The translations under genes and the position numbers were made by a program. Positions 44,363-51,773 of a stretch of 64,000 nt of DNA are shown here, piece after piece (the first letter of the stretch is position 1; every line of letters starts with the position of its first letter). Below the pieces are notes generated by a model that searched no databases, was not told the DNA's origin, and saw only the letters and a list, made by a program, of their open reading frames with translations. This DNA comes from Thermophilibacter mediterraneus (GTDB lineage: Bacteria > Actinomycetota > Coriobacteriia > Coriobacteriales > Atopobiaceae): contig NZ_FPKO01000008.1 of assembly GCF_900119385.1 (NCBI RefSeq), forward strand, positions 248,001 to 312,000, written 5' to 3'.

Positions 44363-44382
44363 ATATGAGATATATATCATAT
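44363..44382. promoter_or_regulatory. AT-rich palindrome upstream of the HipA-like gene
   Basis: A 20-bp near-perfect palindrome with ATATGA and TCATAT ends (18 of 20 positions symmetric), 22 bases upstream of the start codon and the only such AT-rich patch nearby. It is a candidate operator for the HTH partner. Confidence 0.55.
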
Positions 44383-44402
44383 CGTTCGGAGAAAGCGGCA
44401 GT

Positions 44403-44446
44403 TGACGCTTGACGCTGGCGTCAGGTCATAGCGTTCAGTGTCAGCC
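44403..44446. repeat. Degenerate copy of the CGTCAGGTCATAGCGTCAA repeat
   Basis: GCGTCAGGTCATAGCGTTCA preceded by TTGACGCTTGACGC. It is recognisably the same family as 32898 and 39702, but the arms no longer pair perfectly. Confidence 0.5.
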
Positions 44447-44480
44447 GCACGCGGAGGACGAGCGGGAGCAGCGCCGACGC

Positions 44481-44547
44481 CGAAACGGAGCGATTTGCGA
44501 AAGCGGGGCCCTCTCGGAGGCGGTTTTCGCGAGACGCTCCGTCTCGG
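44481..44547. repeat. Palindromic repeat element, copy 5
   Basis: CGAAACGGAGCGATTTGCGA at the left and GACGCTCCGTCTCGG at the right; loop GGGGCCCTCTCGGAGG. It sits just downstream of the SLH gene remnant, in the position copies 3 and 4 occupy relative to intact SLH genes. Confidence 0.88.
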
Positions 44548-44590
44548 GGCAGGAGGACGATAAGGACGGGGGGCCGGGGACAGTGCGCGG

Positions 44591-44692
44591 ACCCGGATGC
44601 AGCTCGCCTGGATGCGCCACTTCGCCATGCGCAGCATCGAGGCGACCTCGCCGCGGAGGCGCTCACCCTGCGGGTCGAGGGCCGCGCCGCCT
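44591..44692 (-). pseudogene. Remnant of an SLH gene 3' end
   Basis: Minus-strand translation gives ALDPQGERLRGEVASMLRMAKW, against ALDPQAGCTRGEVAAMMMRMAK and a stop in the intact genes. The stop codon is lost (TAG to TGG) and the sequence upstream is replaced. The GGATGCAGCTCGCCTG just downstream also matches the flank of the intact gene at 45926. It shows that another SLH gene once stood here. Confidence 0.65.
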
Positions 44693-44719
44693 CGAGTCGC
44701 ATCACCGCCACCCGCGGCA

Positions 44720-45154
44720 TCAGCCCTCCGTACGCCAAGCGCCCCCCGCCATGAGGCCACGCGCGTCGACCTTGGGAATCTCCGAGCCAAGAAACGCGCG
44801 CCTGTCATAGCTCAGGATCGCGTCGACCTGGTTGAGCTCGGCGCATGCGTGCACGACGGCATCCTCGTAGTCGGTCTCGTCAGATTCGAGCGCACGCCAC
44901 ACGACCTTCTCGCTCGTCGGGGCTATCGAGAACACGTCAACGACGTTTCTCAAGGCCTGCCTCGCCTCCGCCTCCGAGAACCCGCAATGGTGAACGAGCG
45001 TGTAGTACGTCTCGTTGAGCGACGAGGCGCACGCCAAGGCGTCATCGCCCCGCCCGATTACCCAGCGCAGGGCGTCATTGACCTCGTCGTGGCACGGCGA
45101 CTCCACAAAGAGCCAGTAGACGAGCGCGCTCGCGTCAAAGAGCGTAGTCGCCAT
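44720..45154 (-). CDS. PIN-domain toxin (VapC-like)
   Basis: A 144-residue PIN ribonuclease-like protein. It opens MATTLFDASALVYWLF (first acidic residue Asp 7), with NETYYTLVHH, YEDAVVHACAELN and DAILSYDRRAF supplying the remaining acidic residues of the metal site. The ATG at 45154 lies within the antitoxin gene (20-bp overlap); an upstream in-frame start is not needed. Toxicity is inferred from the pairing. Confidence 0.82.
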   Translation of the reverse strand: MATTLFDASALVYWLFVESPCHDEVNDALRWVIGRGDDALACASSLNETYYTLVHHCGFSEAEARQALRNVVDVFSIAPTSEKVVWRALESDETDYEDAVVHACAELNQVDAILSYDRRAFLGSEIPKVDARGLMAGGAWRTEG

Positions 45155-45434
45155 GGACTCGCTCGCCTCTCGTCCCGTCAATCAAGCTCTCGGCGGTCTC
45201 CCCCCTCGGCCACTCCTTGCCCGCGGAGAGAGCCGCATTGCTCCGGTTGGCACGCTCGAGACGCTCGAGTCGGTCGGAGGCGCGCTCGCGCCTGAAGTAG
45301 AGGACGACGACGTTCTCGCGCGGGGAGTCAAGCTCGACGGGCTCCGACGCGCTCACGCCAAGACGCTCCCTCAGCGGCTTTGGAATCGCAACGGACTCCG
45401 AGTTGCCCGACCTAGTAAGCGTTGAGGTGTACAT
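45135..45434 (-). CDS. AbrB/MazE-type antitoxin partner of the PIN protein
   Basis: A 99-residue protein with an N-terminal SpoVT-AbrB swapped-hairpin domain (YTSTLTRSGNSESVAIPKPLRERLGV) and a charged C-terminal half (ERASDRLERLERANRSN) that would wrap the toxin. The ATG at 45434 is preceded by AGGAGG four bases away. It is expected to neutralise the PIN protein and repress the operon. Confidence 0.82.
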   Translation of the reverse strand: MYTSTLTRSGNSESVAIPKPLRERLGVSASEPVELDSPRENVVVLYFRRERASDRLERLERANRSNAALSAGKEWPRGETAESLIDGTRGERVHGDYAL

Positions 45435-45447
45435 GAGTCCTCCTGTC

Positions 45448-45459
45448 ATGACGAGTCAT
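45448..45459. promoter_or_regulatory. Candidate antitoxin operator
   Basis: ATGACGAGTCAT, a 12-bp palindrome with a two-base centre, overlaps the region 14-25 bases upstream of the antitoxin start codon. Confidence 0.45.
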
Positions 45460-45854
45460 TACTTTGAGAATATCCATGTGAGCGATGGTCAACGCAATTC
45501 GAGAGAGGTGACGGAGGAGCGGCATCGGCAGATTGACGCCGTCGCCCACATCAACGTCATGAGCGTCACGCAGCGGACGCTTGCCCGACTCATGGGGCCC
45601 GCGCGCCAACGTGCGGAGCAGAGCCAGATCGGACCGGCGACGGGCGAGTTCGACCAGCTCGTTAGGTCCATGCCCGGATCTGGCCGGATGTTCGTGGGGC
45701 AGTATTGACAAGGACGAGCGGGGGCCCAGCGTCGGAACCACGCCAGGGATCGGCCTCGACGCGTGGTCTGTGCGCGCATTTCACGCATGGGGCTGGCGGA
45801 CCTCGCCGAGGGCGGCGCTCCGCATCCGCCGGGACGGGCGGCAGAGAAGAACGA
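45460..45854. other. Intergenic region between the antitoxin gene and the fifth SLH gene
   Basis: About 395 bases. A 101-codon plus-strand frame ends at 45708 and a 109-codon minus-strand frame overlaps it, but neither resembles a known family or has a convincing start, so no gene is called. It may be the remains of a gene lost together with the neighbouring SLH remnant. Confidence 0.35.
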
Positions 45855-45893
45855 GGGCCCGCGCCCCGGCCTGGTCGGCTGGGGCGCGGGCCC
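45855..45893 (-). terminator. Terminator of the fifth SLH gene
   Basis: Perfect 13-bp stem GGGCCCGCGCCCC / GGGGCGCGGGCCC about 32 bases past the stop codon; the minus-strand tail is TCGTTCTTCTC. Confidence 0.75.
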
Positions 45894-45925
45894 GGATGCG
45901 GCTCGCCTGTTGCGCGCGACGGCGG

Positions 45926-48900
45926 CTACTGCGCCATGCGCATCATCATCGCGGCGACCTCGCCGCGGGTGCAGCCCGCCTGCGGGTCGAGGGCGACGCC
46001 GCCCTTGCCGGTGAGCACGCCGTTGGCGACCGCCCACTCGACCGCGCCGGTGGCGTAGTCGGAGACCTTAGACGCGTCGCCGTAGCCGGAGAGGTCGACG
46101 TCGGCCTCGGGGGAGCCGGACAGGCGCCAGAGCACCGTGGCCGCCTCCTCGCGCGAGATCGTGCGCTCCGTGCCGAAGGTGTCGCCGTAGCCGGAGAAGA
46201 TGCCCTCGGAGACGCACCACTCGAGCGCCGGGGCGTACCAGCCGTCGGACGCGACGTCCGTGAACGCGGACAGGTCGGCCTCCGCCCCCGGCCTGCCGGC
46301 CCGGTTCCAGAGCATCTGCGCCATCTCGGCGCGGGTGACGTCGGCCACCGGGCCGAGCGAGGTCCCACCCTCGCCGTAGCCGTTGAGGACGCCGTTCTCC
46401 ACGGCCCAGTCGACGGCGTCGTGGTACCAGGCGCCCTGGTCCACGTCATTGAAGCCGTGGGTCGGGCAGAGCTCGCCGCCGTCGCAGCCGAAGGTCACGG
46501 TAACGGTCACCGCGGAGCCCGGCATCTCGAACACGAACTCGCCGTCCTTCTCGCCGGCCTTGACCTCGACGGCCTTGCCGTCGGCGTCGACGACGCTCAC
46601 GGAGCGGACCTCCTGGCCCTCGTCGGGGGTCACGGTGACGGTCACGGTCTCGCCCTTCTTCGCGCGCTCCGGGCTCACCTTGACGGTGCCGCCGTCGGTC
46701 TCGGCGACGCTGACCTTCTCGCCGGACTGCGCGGGCGGGACGACCGGCGCCGTATCGCCCTCGACGACGACCTGCTGGCTCCCGCCGTCGGAGGTCCCGA
46801 CGGAGACGGTGACGTCGGACTCGCCCTTGTTGGTGACACTCTGGGCGATCTTGTTAATGGCATCCTGCTCGGAGGCACCGTTGCCAATCGCGTTCTGAAT
46901 CGCGCTCACCGTGCCCTTGTCCGCCCAGAGCTGGGTGACGCCGTCCGCGAAGGAGACGTCGTCGACCGTGACGGACGGGATGGTCGTCACGCCGCTGCCC
47001 ATGCCGTACTCGATGTTGGCGTAGGCGCTCGCGGCCGGGTTGAGGTCGCAGCCGGTGATGGTCACGCCCGTGGCGCCGTTGACCTGGACCGCAGTCCAGC
47101 TGCCGCCGTTGACGGTGACGCCCTGGAGCTCGCCGCCCTCGTTGCAGTAGAACTGCACGCCGTGCTTGGCGTTGCCGTTGGTGTTGACGGTGAGGTTCTT
47201 GATGGTGACGTTGTTTGCGTCCTTGCCCGCGGTGACGAAGGCGCCACGCTCGAGGTTGACGCTCAGCGTGAGGGAGCGGCCGTTGCCGTCGAGCGTCACG
47301 CCCGCGGGCACGCTGACGGCGCCATCGACCGTAACGTCGGAGAGCAGCCTGACGGTGTCGCCCTCCGCGGCGCCGTCGAGCGCGGCCTGGAGGGTGTACG
47401 TGGCGCTGTCAGCCTGCCTGCCGACGACGATGGCGCCGTCCTCGGCCTCGACGGAAGCGAGCTGGTCCTGCACGTAGGCGCCGCTGTTGGCGGAGCTGAG
47501 CTGCGCGGCCTTCTTGGCGTAGTTGTTGACGTTCGACGGGTCTTCCGCGCTGTCATCAATGATCGCGATGTCGACCGCGTTGCCGGAGAACTTCTCCCCG
47601 GTGATCTCCATGTTCGAGTTGCCGCAGACGACCCACCCGCGCGTGCCGGTCACCGTGTTGCCCGAGATCGTTCCGGCACAGTCGTTGATGTATCCGGGCT
47701 GGCGGAGGTTCGTGAACGTGTTGCCGGTGATGCTGATGCCCGTTGCGCCGGCCACCCCCACGATGGCGCGGACGGTCTGTGTATCGTTGGCCGAGACGTT
47801 GAAGGAGCCGACGAACTCGCAGTTCGCGACCGACGTGCCGGCGTTCATCTGGACGATGTCAGTGTTGGCGCTCACGTCGTCGACCGTCACCTTGAGCCCC
47901 TCGAGCTTGGCGCCGTTGCTCAGGACGAACGAGCTCTTGCCGTTGCTCAGCGCCCTGAGCGTGACGCCCTCCGCCGCGGTGACGGTGATGTCGCCGTCGA
48001 CGGAGATCGTGCTCTCGATGGGGACGCTCCGCTGGACGGTGACCGTCTGGGTGCCGTCCTTGGACTCGGCGACGTCAACGGCCTCCCGGATGGTGGAGAA
48101 GGACTCGTCGCCGACCGTCGCCACGACGAGCTTCGCGGGCTTCTGGTTCGCGTCGGTAGCGGTGACCGGCTTGCCGTCGCCGAGGTCCACCGTCGCCGCG
48201 TTGCTGTTGGCGGTGCCGCTCGTGTTCTCTGCGACGACGCCGCCCGACGCCGCGGGGCCGACCATGGCGAGGTCGGCGCTCGCGGAGGGGCTGACGGAGA
48301 AGGACGCCGCGCCGTACCTGGAGTCGACGTTCGCCGCGTACCAGGAGCTCGTGCCGGTGACGAGCGTGAGGGGGCCGTCGGCGGTGACGTTCGAGGCGTT
48401 GACCACGAGCGGGGCGCCGCCGTTCTGAGCGGCGCTGTGGTCGAGGGTCACGTTGCTGAGCGTGACATCGGAGCTCGTATACACGTTGAGCACGTGCTTG
48501 TTCGCGTTGGTCGCGACGAGGTTCACGTTCTCGAGGGTCACGCCGGTGGAGCTGAGCACCTGGACGAGGTGGCAGGCGTTCTGGTTGCCCGCGTTCCAGG
48601 CGAAGCCGGAGCCCGCCGTGATGGTGTGACCGTTGCCGTTGATCGTCACGTTCTTGAGGCCCGAGAGGTCGAGCATGTGGCTGAGCTTGATGTCAGCGGA
48701 CAGGTTCCAGACGGCATTCTCTCGGTGCTCTGCCAGCGCGGTCTCGAAGTCATTCTCGTCATTGATCTCAAACGCATGCTCCTGGGCGGAGTCCGCCCCG
48801 GTGACGGCGTCGCCCGCCACCGTCGCGCCCTCGGTCGCCAGCGCCGCAACCGGCGCGGCGCCGAGCGCCAGCGTCAGGCCCAGGCCCGCAGCGGCCGCGA

Positions 48901-48934
48901 CGCGCGCGACCCTTCCGTTCCCATTGTTCGGCAT
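45926..48934 (-). CDS. Large SLH-domain surface protein with beta-helix-like display region
   Basis: A 1002-residue secreted protein. A signal peptide (LALGAAPVAALA, about 1-36) is followed by beta-helix-like strands typified by NVTINGNGHTITAGSGFAWN and CEFVGSFNVSANDTQTVRAI (about 70-620), which resemble pectate-lyase-type repeats more than those of its siblings. The AYANIEYGMGSGVTTIPSVTV module, Ig-like repeat, CDGGELC linker and three SLH repeats (about 829-1002) follow. The ATG at 48934 follows GAGAAGGGA; the longer frame adds 29 residues before the signal peptide. Its promoter has an interrupted G tract. Confidence 0.9.
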   Translation of the reverse strand: MPNNGNGRVARVAAAAGLGLTLALGAAPVAALATEGATVAGDAVTGADSAQEHAFEINDENDFETALAEHRENAVWNLSADIKLSHMLDLSGLKNVTINGNGHTITAGSGFAWNAGNQNACHLVQVLSSTGVTLENVNLVATNANKHVLNVYTSSDVTLSNVTLDHSAAQNGGAPLVVNASNVTADGPLTLVTGTSSWYAANVDSRYGAASFSVSPSASADLAMVGPAASGGVVAENTSGTANSNAATVDLGDGKPVTATDANQKPAKLVVATVGDESFSTIREAVDVAESKDGTQTVTVQRSVPIESTISVDGDITVTAAEGVTLRALSNGKSSFVLSNGAKLEGLKVTVDDVSANTDIVQMNAGTSVANCEFVGSFNVSANDTQTVRAIVGVAGATGISITGNTFTNLRQPGYINDCAGTISGNTVTGTRGWVVCGNSNMEITGEKFSGNAVDIAIIDDSAEDPSNVNNYAKKAAQLSSANSGAYVQDQLASVEAEDGAIVVGRQADSATYTLQAALDGAAEGDTVRLLSDVTVDGAVSVPAGVTLDGNGRSLTLSVNLERGAFVTAGKDANNVTIKNLTVNTNGNAKHGVQFYCNEGGELQGVTVNGGSWTAVQVNGATGVTITGCDLNPAASAYANIEYGMGSGVTTIPSVTVDDVSFADGVTQLWADKGTVSAIQNAIGNGASEQDAINKIAQSVTNKGESDVTVSVGTSDGGSQQVVVEGDTAPVVPPAQSGEKVSVAETDGGTVKVSPERAKKGETVTVTVTPDEGQEVRSVSVVDADGKAVEVKAGEKDGEFVFEMPGSAVTVTVTFGCDGGELCPTHGFNDVDQGAWYHDAVDWAVENGVLNGYGEGGTSLGPVADVTRAEMAQMLWNRAGRPGAEADLSAFTDVASDGWYAPALEWCVSEGIFSGYGDTFGTERTISREEAATVLWRLSGSPEADVDLSGYGDASKVSDYATGAVEWAVANGVLTGKGGVALDPQAGCTRGEVAAMMMRMAQ

Positions 48935-48992
48935 GTAACCGTTTCCCTTCTCGCGTCCCGGCGTCGGCCGGGGGGTCGAATGTGTCCGTGTG

Positions 48993-49021
48993 ACGTTACG
49001 ACATGCCCCCTCCCGCGTCAA
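48993..49021 (-). promoter_or_regulatory. Interrupted G-tract promoter of the fifth SLH gene
   Basis: Minus strand TTGACG (49016-49021), spacer CGGGAGGGGGCATGTCG (17 bp), -10 TAACGT (48993-48998). The G run is split by an A (GGG-A-GGGGG), which should make it more stable than the homopolymers of the siblings. Confidence 0.65.
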
Positions 49022-49233
49022 CGCTCGTCGGTCGTCGTTTGCTCATTTCAGGTACTTTTACCTGCGCTTTGTTTACTGGAAGCCAGCTGAAACGCATGCT
49101 TGGGGAACGCGCGTGGTTAAGGAATAATTGCACCCCCTCCGCCTTGGGGCGCGTGTGTTGATTTGGCGATGGCCGGCGCTCGGCCGGGCGGGCCCCGGAG
49201 CCGCAGGCGGCCCCGCCCCGACGGCCGCGGGGT
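49022..49233. other. Divergent intergenic region, fifth SLH gene / GT2-pyruvyl transferase gene
   Basis: No gene is supported. It has an AT-richer stretch at 49035-49080 next to the SLH promoter and a GC-rich stretch before the TGACACTTTCCCC repeats. Confidence 0.35.
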
Positions 49234-49303
49234 TGACACTTGACCCTGACACTTTCCCCCGGCACCAATGTCATGTGACACTTTCCCCCGGCACCAATGT
49301 CAG
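49234..49303. repeat. Direct repeats TGACACTTTCCCCCGGCACC
   Basis: Two nearly exact 28-bp copies (TGACACTTTCCCCCGGCACC + AATGTCAT/G) in tandem, upstream of the GT2-pyruvyl transferase gene. The family recurs at about 31130-31155 on the other strand. Each unit is bounded by TGACA/TGTCA, so it can fold. Confidence 0.75.
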
Positions 49304-49324
49304 AAGACACCTATGTCAGACACC

Positions 49325-49330
49325 TATAAT
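49325..49330 (+). promoter_or_regulatory. Consensus -10 box of the GT2-pyruvyl transferase gene
   Basis: TATAAT, preceded by several TGTCAGA/CACCTATG repeats but no clear TTGACA at 17 bp. It overlaps the ATG at 49329, which is therefore unlikely to be a start codon. Confidence 0.6.
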
Positions 49331-49367
49331 GGGGGCGAACGTCACACGCCAAAGAACGGAGCGCACC

Positions 49368-51773
49368 TTGAGCGCAACCCTGAGCACCAGCCAGCGCGAG
49401 CCCCTCGTCAGCGTCCTGATGGTCAACTGCAACCATGCCGACACCATAGGCCAGGCGCTCGAGAGCGTCCTCGCCCAGACGGTCACGGACCTGCAGGTCA
49501 TCGTCGTCGACGACGGCTCCACCGATGACTCGTGCCGCGTCGTCGAGGCGATCGCCGCGCGCGACCCGCGCGTGGAGCTCCACCGGCTCGAGCGCAACGT
49601 CCACATCTGCCGCGCCACCAACCTCGGCTTCTCCAAGGTCCGCGGGGAGTGGCTCGCGCGCATCGACTCCGACGACCTCTGGTACCCCACCCGCCTCGAG
49701 CGCCAGATGGCAGCCCTGCGCGAGCACCCGGGCATCGACGTCTGCTTCAGCTGGGCGGACTGGATCGACGAGCGCGGCGAGCTCATCAACGACCTCGCGG
49801 GCGACCTCATGTCCCTCACCGACGTCACCTTCTCCACGCAGCGCGAGTGGCTGCGGCGCTTCTACTACCACGGCAACTGCCTGCTCCACTCGTCGGTCCT
49901 CATGCGCTCCGCCGTCATGAGGGAGACGGGCGGCTTCGAGCTCACGTACCGCCAGCTCCACGACTTCGACTACTGGGTGCGCATCGCCAAGCGTCGCAAC
50001 CTCCTCGTGGTGCCCGAGCGCCTCATCGCCATGCGCAGGTTCGTGGGCGCGCGGGACCAGGGCAGGAACGCGAGCGAGGAGAGCGAGGACAACGTCACCC
50101 GCACGTTCAACGAATACCTCGACATCCGGGCGCACCTCTTCGACGACCTCCCCGACCAGGTCTTCGTTGACGCCTTCGGCGAGGACTTCGTGCGGGGCGA
50201 CTCTCGCACCCCCGACGAGCTCGCCTGCGAGAGGGCGCTTTTGCTCTGCCGCCCGCAGCTCGAGTGGGACGTGCCCGTCGCGCCGGCGGGGCTTCGCGCG
50301 CTCAAGGCCCTTCTCGCCCAGGAGCGCACGCGCCGGCTGCTCGAGGAGCGCTACGACTTCCCCGTCCAGCGCTTCTACGCGCTCACCACCGCCCACCTCT
50401 ACAACGACCCGCTGCTCCGCACGCGCTTCTCCATGGAGAAGGACGCCCTCTACGCAGCCATCGACACGCTGAACGGCGAGATCGAGACCCTCCGCGGGCA
50501 CGTCCGCGACCTCGAGGCGCTCGTGGGAGAGAAGGACGTCGAGCTCGCGGGCCTGCGCGGGCGCATCGGCGAGCTCGAGGGCTCCACGAGCTGGAGGCTC
50601 ACGCGCCCGCTGCGCGCCCTCGGTTCGCTCGCGCGCGGCGGGCGGCGCGCCGACGCGGGGCGCGCGGCGGACGGCCACGGGACCGACGCCCCGGGCGCCG
50701 TCGCGACCGCCGTCGAAGCCGGGCACGCGCCGTCGGGGCCCCGCGTCTTTGCCCATGCGTTTCTCGCCGGCAACCTCGGCGACGACCTCTTCGTCCGCAT
50801 GCTCTGCGCGCGCTACCCCGACGTCAGCTTTAGCGTGGTGGCCCCGGAGGGCTACGCGGGGCGCTTCGCCGACGTCGGCAACCTGACGGTGCACGACCCG
50901 TCCGACTTCAGCGACCTCGTGCGCTCCTCGGACGCGGTCGCGCACATCGGGGGGTGCTGCTTCGTCCAGCACGCGGATGACTTCTCGGACTTCCTCGCCG
51001 CCGACACCTTCCTCGCGGACAACGCGCGCCACCTGTTCTTCATCGGCGGGAACTTCGGCCCCTACTCCGATCCCGCCTACCTCGATGCGTACCGCGAGCT
51101 CTTCCGTCGCTACGACGGCGTCACCTTCCGCGACCGCTACTCCGCCGACCTCTTCGCCGGCTACCCCAACGTCGCCTACGCGCCGGACATCATCTTCGGC
51201 TACCCCGCGCGCCGCGCCGAGCGCCGCCGTAGGGTCGTCGTCTCCCCTATCTCCTTCGTCGGGCGCACCGGCAAGAACGGCATCGAGCAGTACGGCGGAG
51301 CGTACCACCGCCTCATGCTCGGCATGGTCCGCGCGCTCGCCGCGCGCGGCTACGAGGTGTCGCTCGTCTCGTTCTGCCAGGGCCAGGGCGACGAGGACGA
51401 GGTCGCGCGCATCCTCGAGGACCTCGAGCCCGAGTGGCGCGGGGCCGTGCGGACCGCATTCTACCGGACCGCGCCCGACGAGGTCGTCCGCGAGTTCGAG
51501 GGCGCGGAGTGCGTGGTGGCCACCCGCTTCCACGCGATGGTGCTCGGGTTCGCGCACGGCTGCCGCGTGATGCCGGTCGTCTACGACCAGAAGACGCGCA
51601 AGGTGCTCGACGACCTGGCGTTCGAGGGCGGCGTGGAGCTCGACGAGCTGGCCGACGCGGACCCGGAGCGCTGCGTCGACGCGCTGCTGCGGACCGACCC
51701 GATCGACGTGGCGCCGCTCGCGGAGGCCTCGACGGGGCACTTCCGCTTCCTCGACGCCCTGCTGGGGAGGTAG
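49368..51773 (+). CDS. GT2 glycosyltransferase fused to polysaccharide pyruvyl transferase
   Basis: An 801-residue protein from the TTG at 49368 (CGGAG six bases upstream; the ATG at 49329 overlaps the -10 box). The N-terminal GT-A domain (about 10-230) has VSVLMVNCNHADTIGQALESV, VVDDGSTDD and the DSDD metal site. A coiled coil lies near 360-415. The C-terminal domain (about 455-770) is a PF04230-type pyruvyl transferase with NLGDDLF, IGGCCF, FRDRYSADLF and VATRFHAMVLGFAHG. Such enzymes transfer pyruvate from PEP to wall glycans. Next to SLH genes, a CsaB-like role is likely. Confidence 0.86.
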   Translation: MSATLSTSQREPLVSVLMVNCNHADTIGQALESVLAQTVTDLQVIVVDDGSTDDSCRVVEAIAARDPRVELHRLERNVHICRATNLGFSKVRGEWLARIDSDDLWYPTRLERQMAALREHPGIDVCFSWADWIDERGELINDLAGDLMSLTDVTFSTQREWLRRFYYHGNCLLHSSVLMRSAVMRETGGFELTYRQLHDFDYWVRIAKRRNLLVVPERLIAMRRFVGARDQGRNASEESEDNVTRTFNEYLDIRAHLFDDLPDQVFVDAFGEDFVRGDSRTPDELACERALLLCRPQLEWDVPVAPAGLRALKALLAQERTRRLLEERYDFPVQRFYALTTAHLYNDPLLRTRFSMEKDALYAAIDTLNGEIETLRGHVRDLEALVGEKDVELAGLRGRIGELEGSTSWRLTRPLRALGSLARGGRRADAGRAADGHGTDAPGAVATAVEAGHAPSGPRVFAHAFLAGNLGDDLFVRMLCARYPDVSFSVVAPEGYAGRFADVGNLTVHDPSDFSDLVRSSDAVAHIGGCCFVQHADDFSDFLAADTFLADNARHLFFIGGNFGPYSDPAYLDAYRELFRRYDGVTFRDRYSADLFAGYPNVAYAPDIIFGYPARRAERRRRVVVSPISFVGRTGKNGIEQYGGAYHRLMLGMVRALAARGYEVSLVSFCQGQGDEDEVARILEDLEPEWRGAVRTAFYRTAPDEVVREFEGAECVVATRFHAMVLGFAHGCRVMPVVYDQKTRKVLDDLAFEGGVELDELADADPERCVDALLRTDPIDVAPLAEASTGHFRFLDALLGR

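Noticed and set aside
45403-45741. Possible small genes on either strand upstream of the antitoxin
   Set aside because: Neither frame has a family resemblance or credible start, and one overlaps the antitoxin start region.
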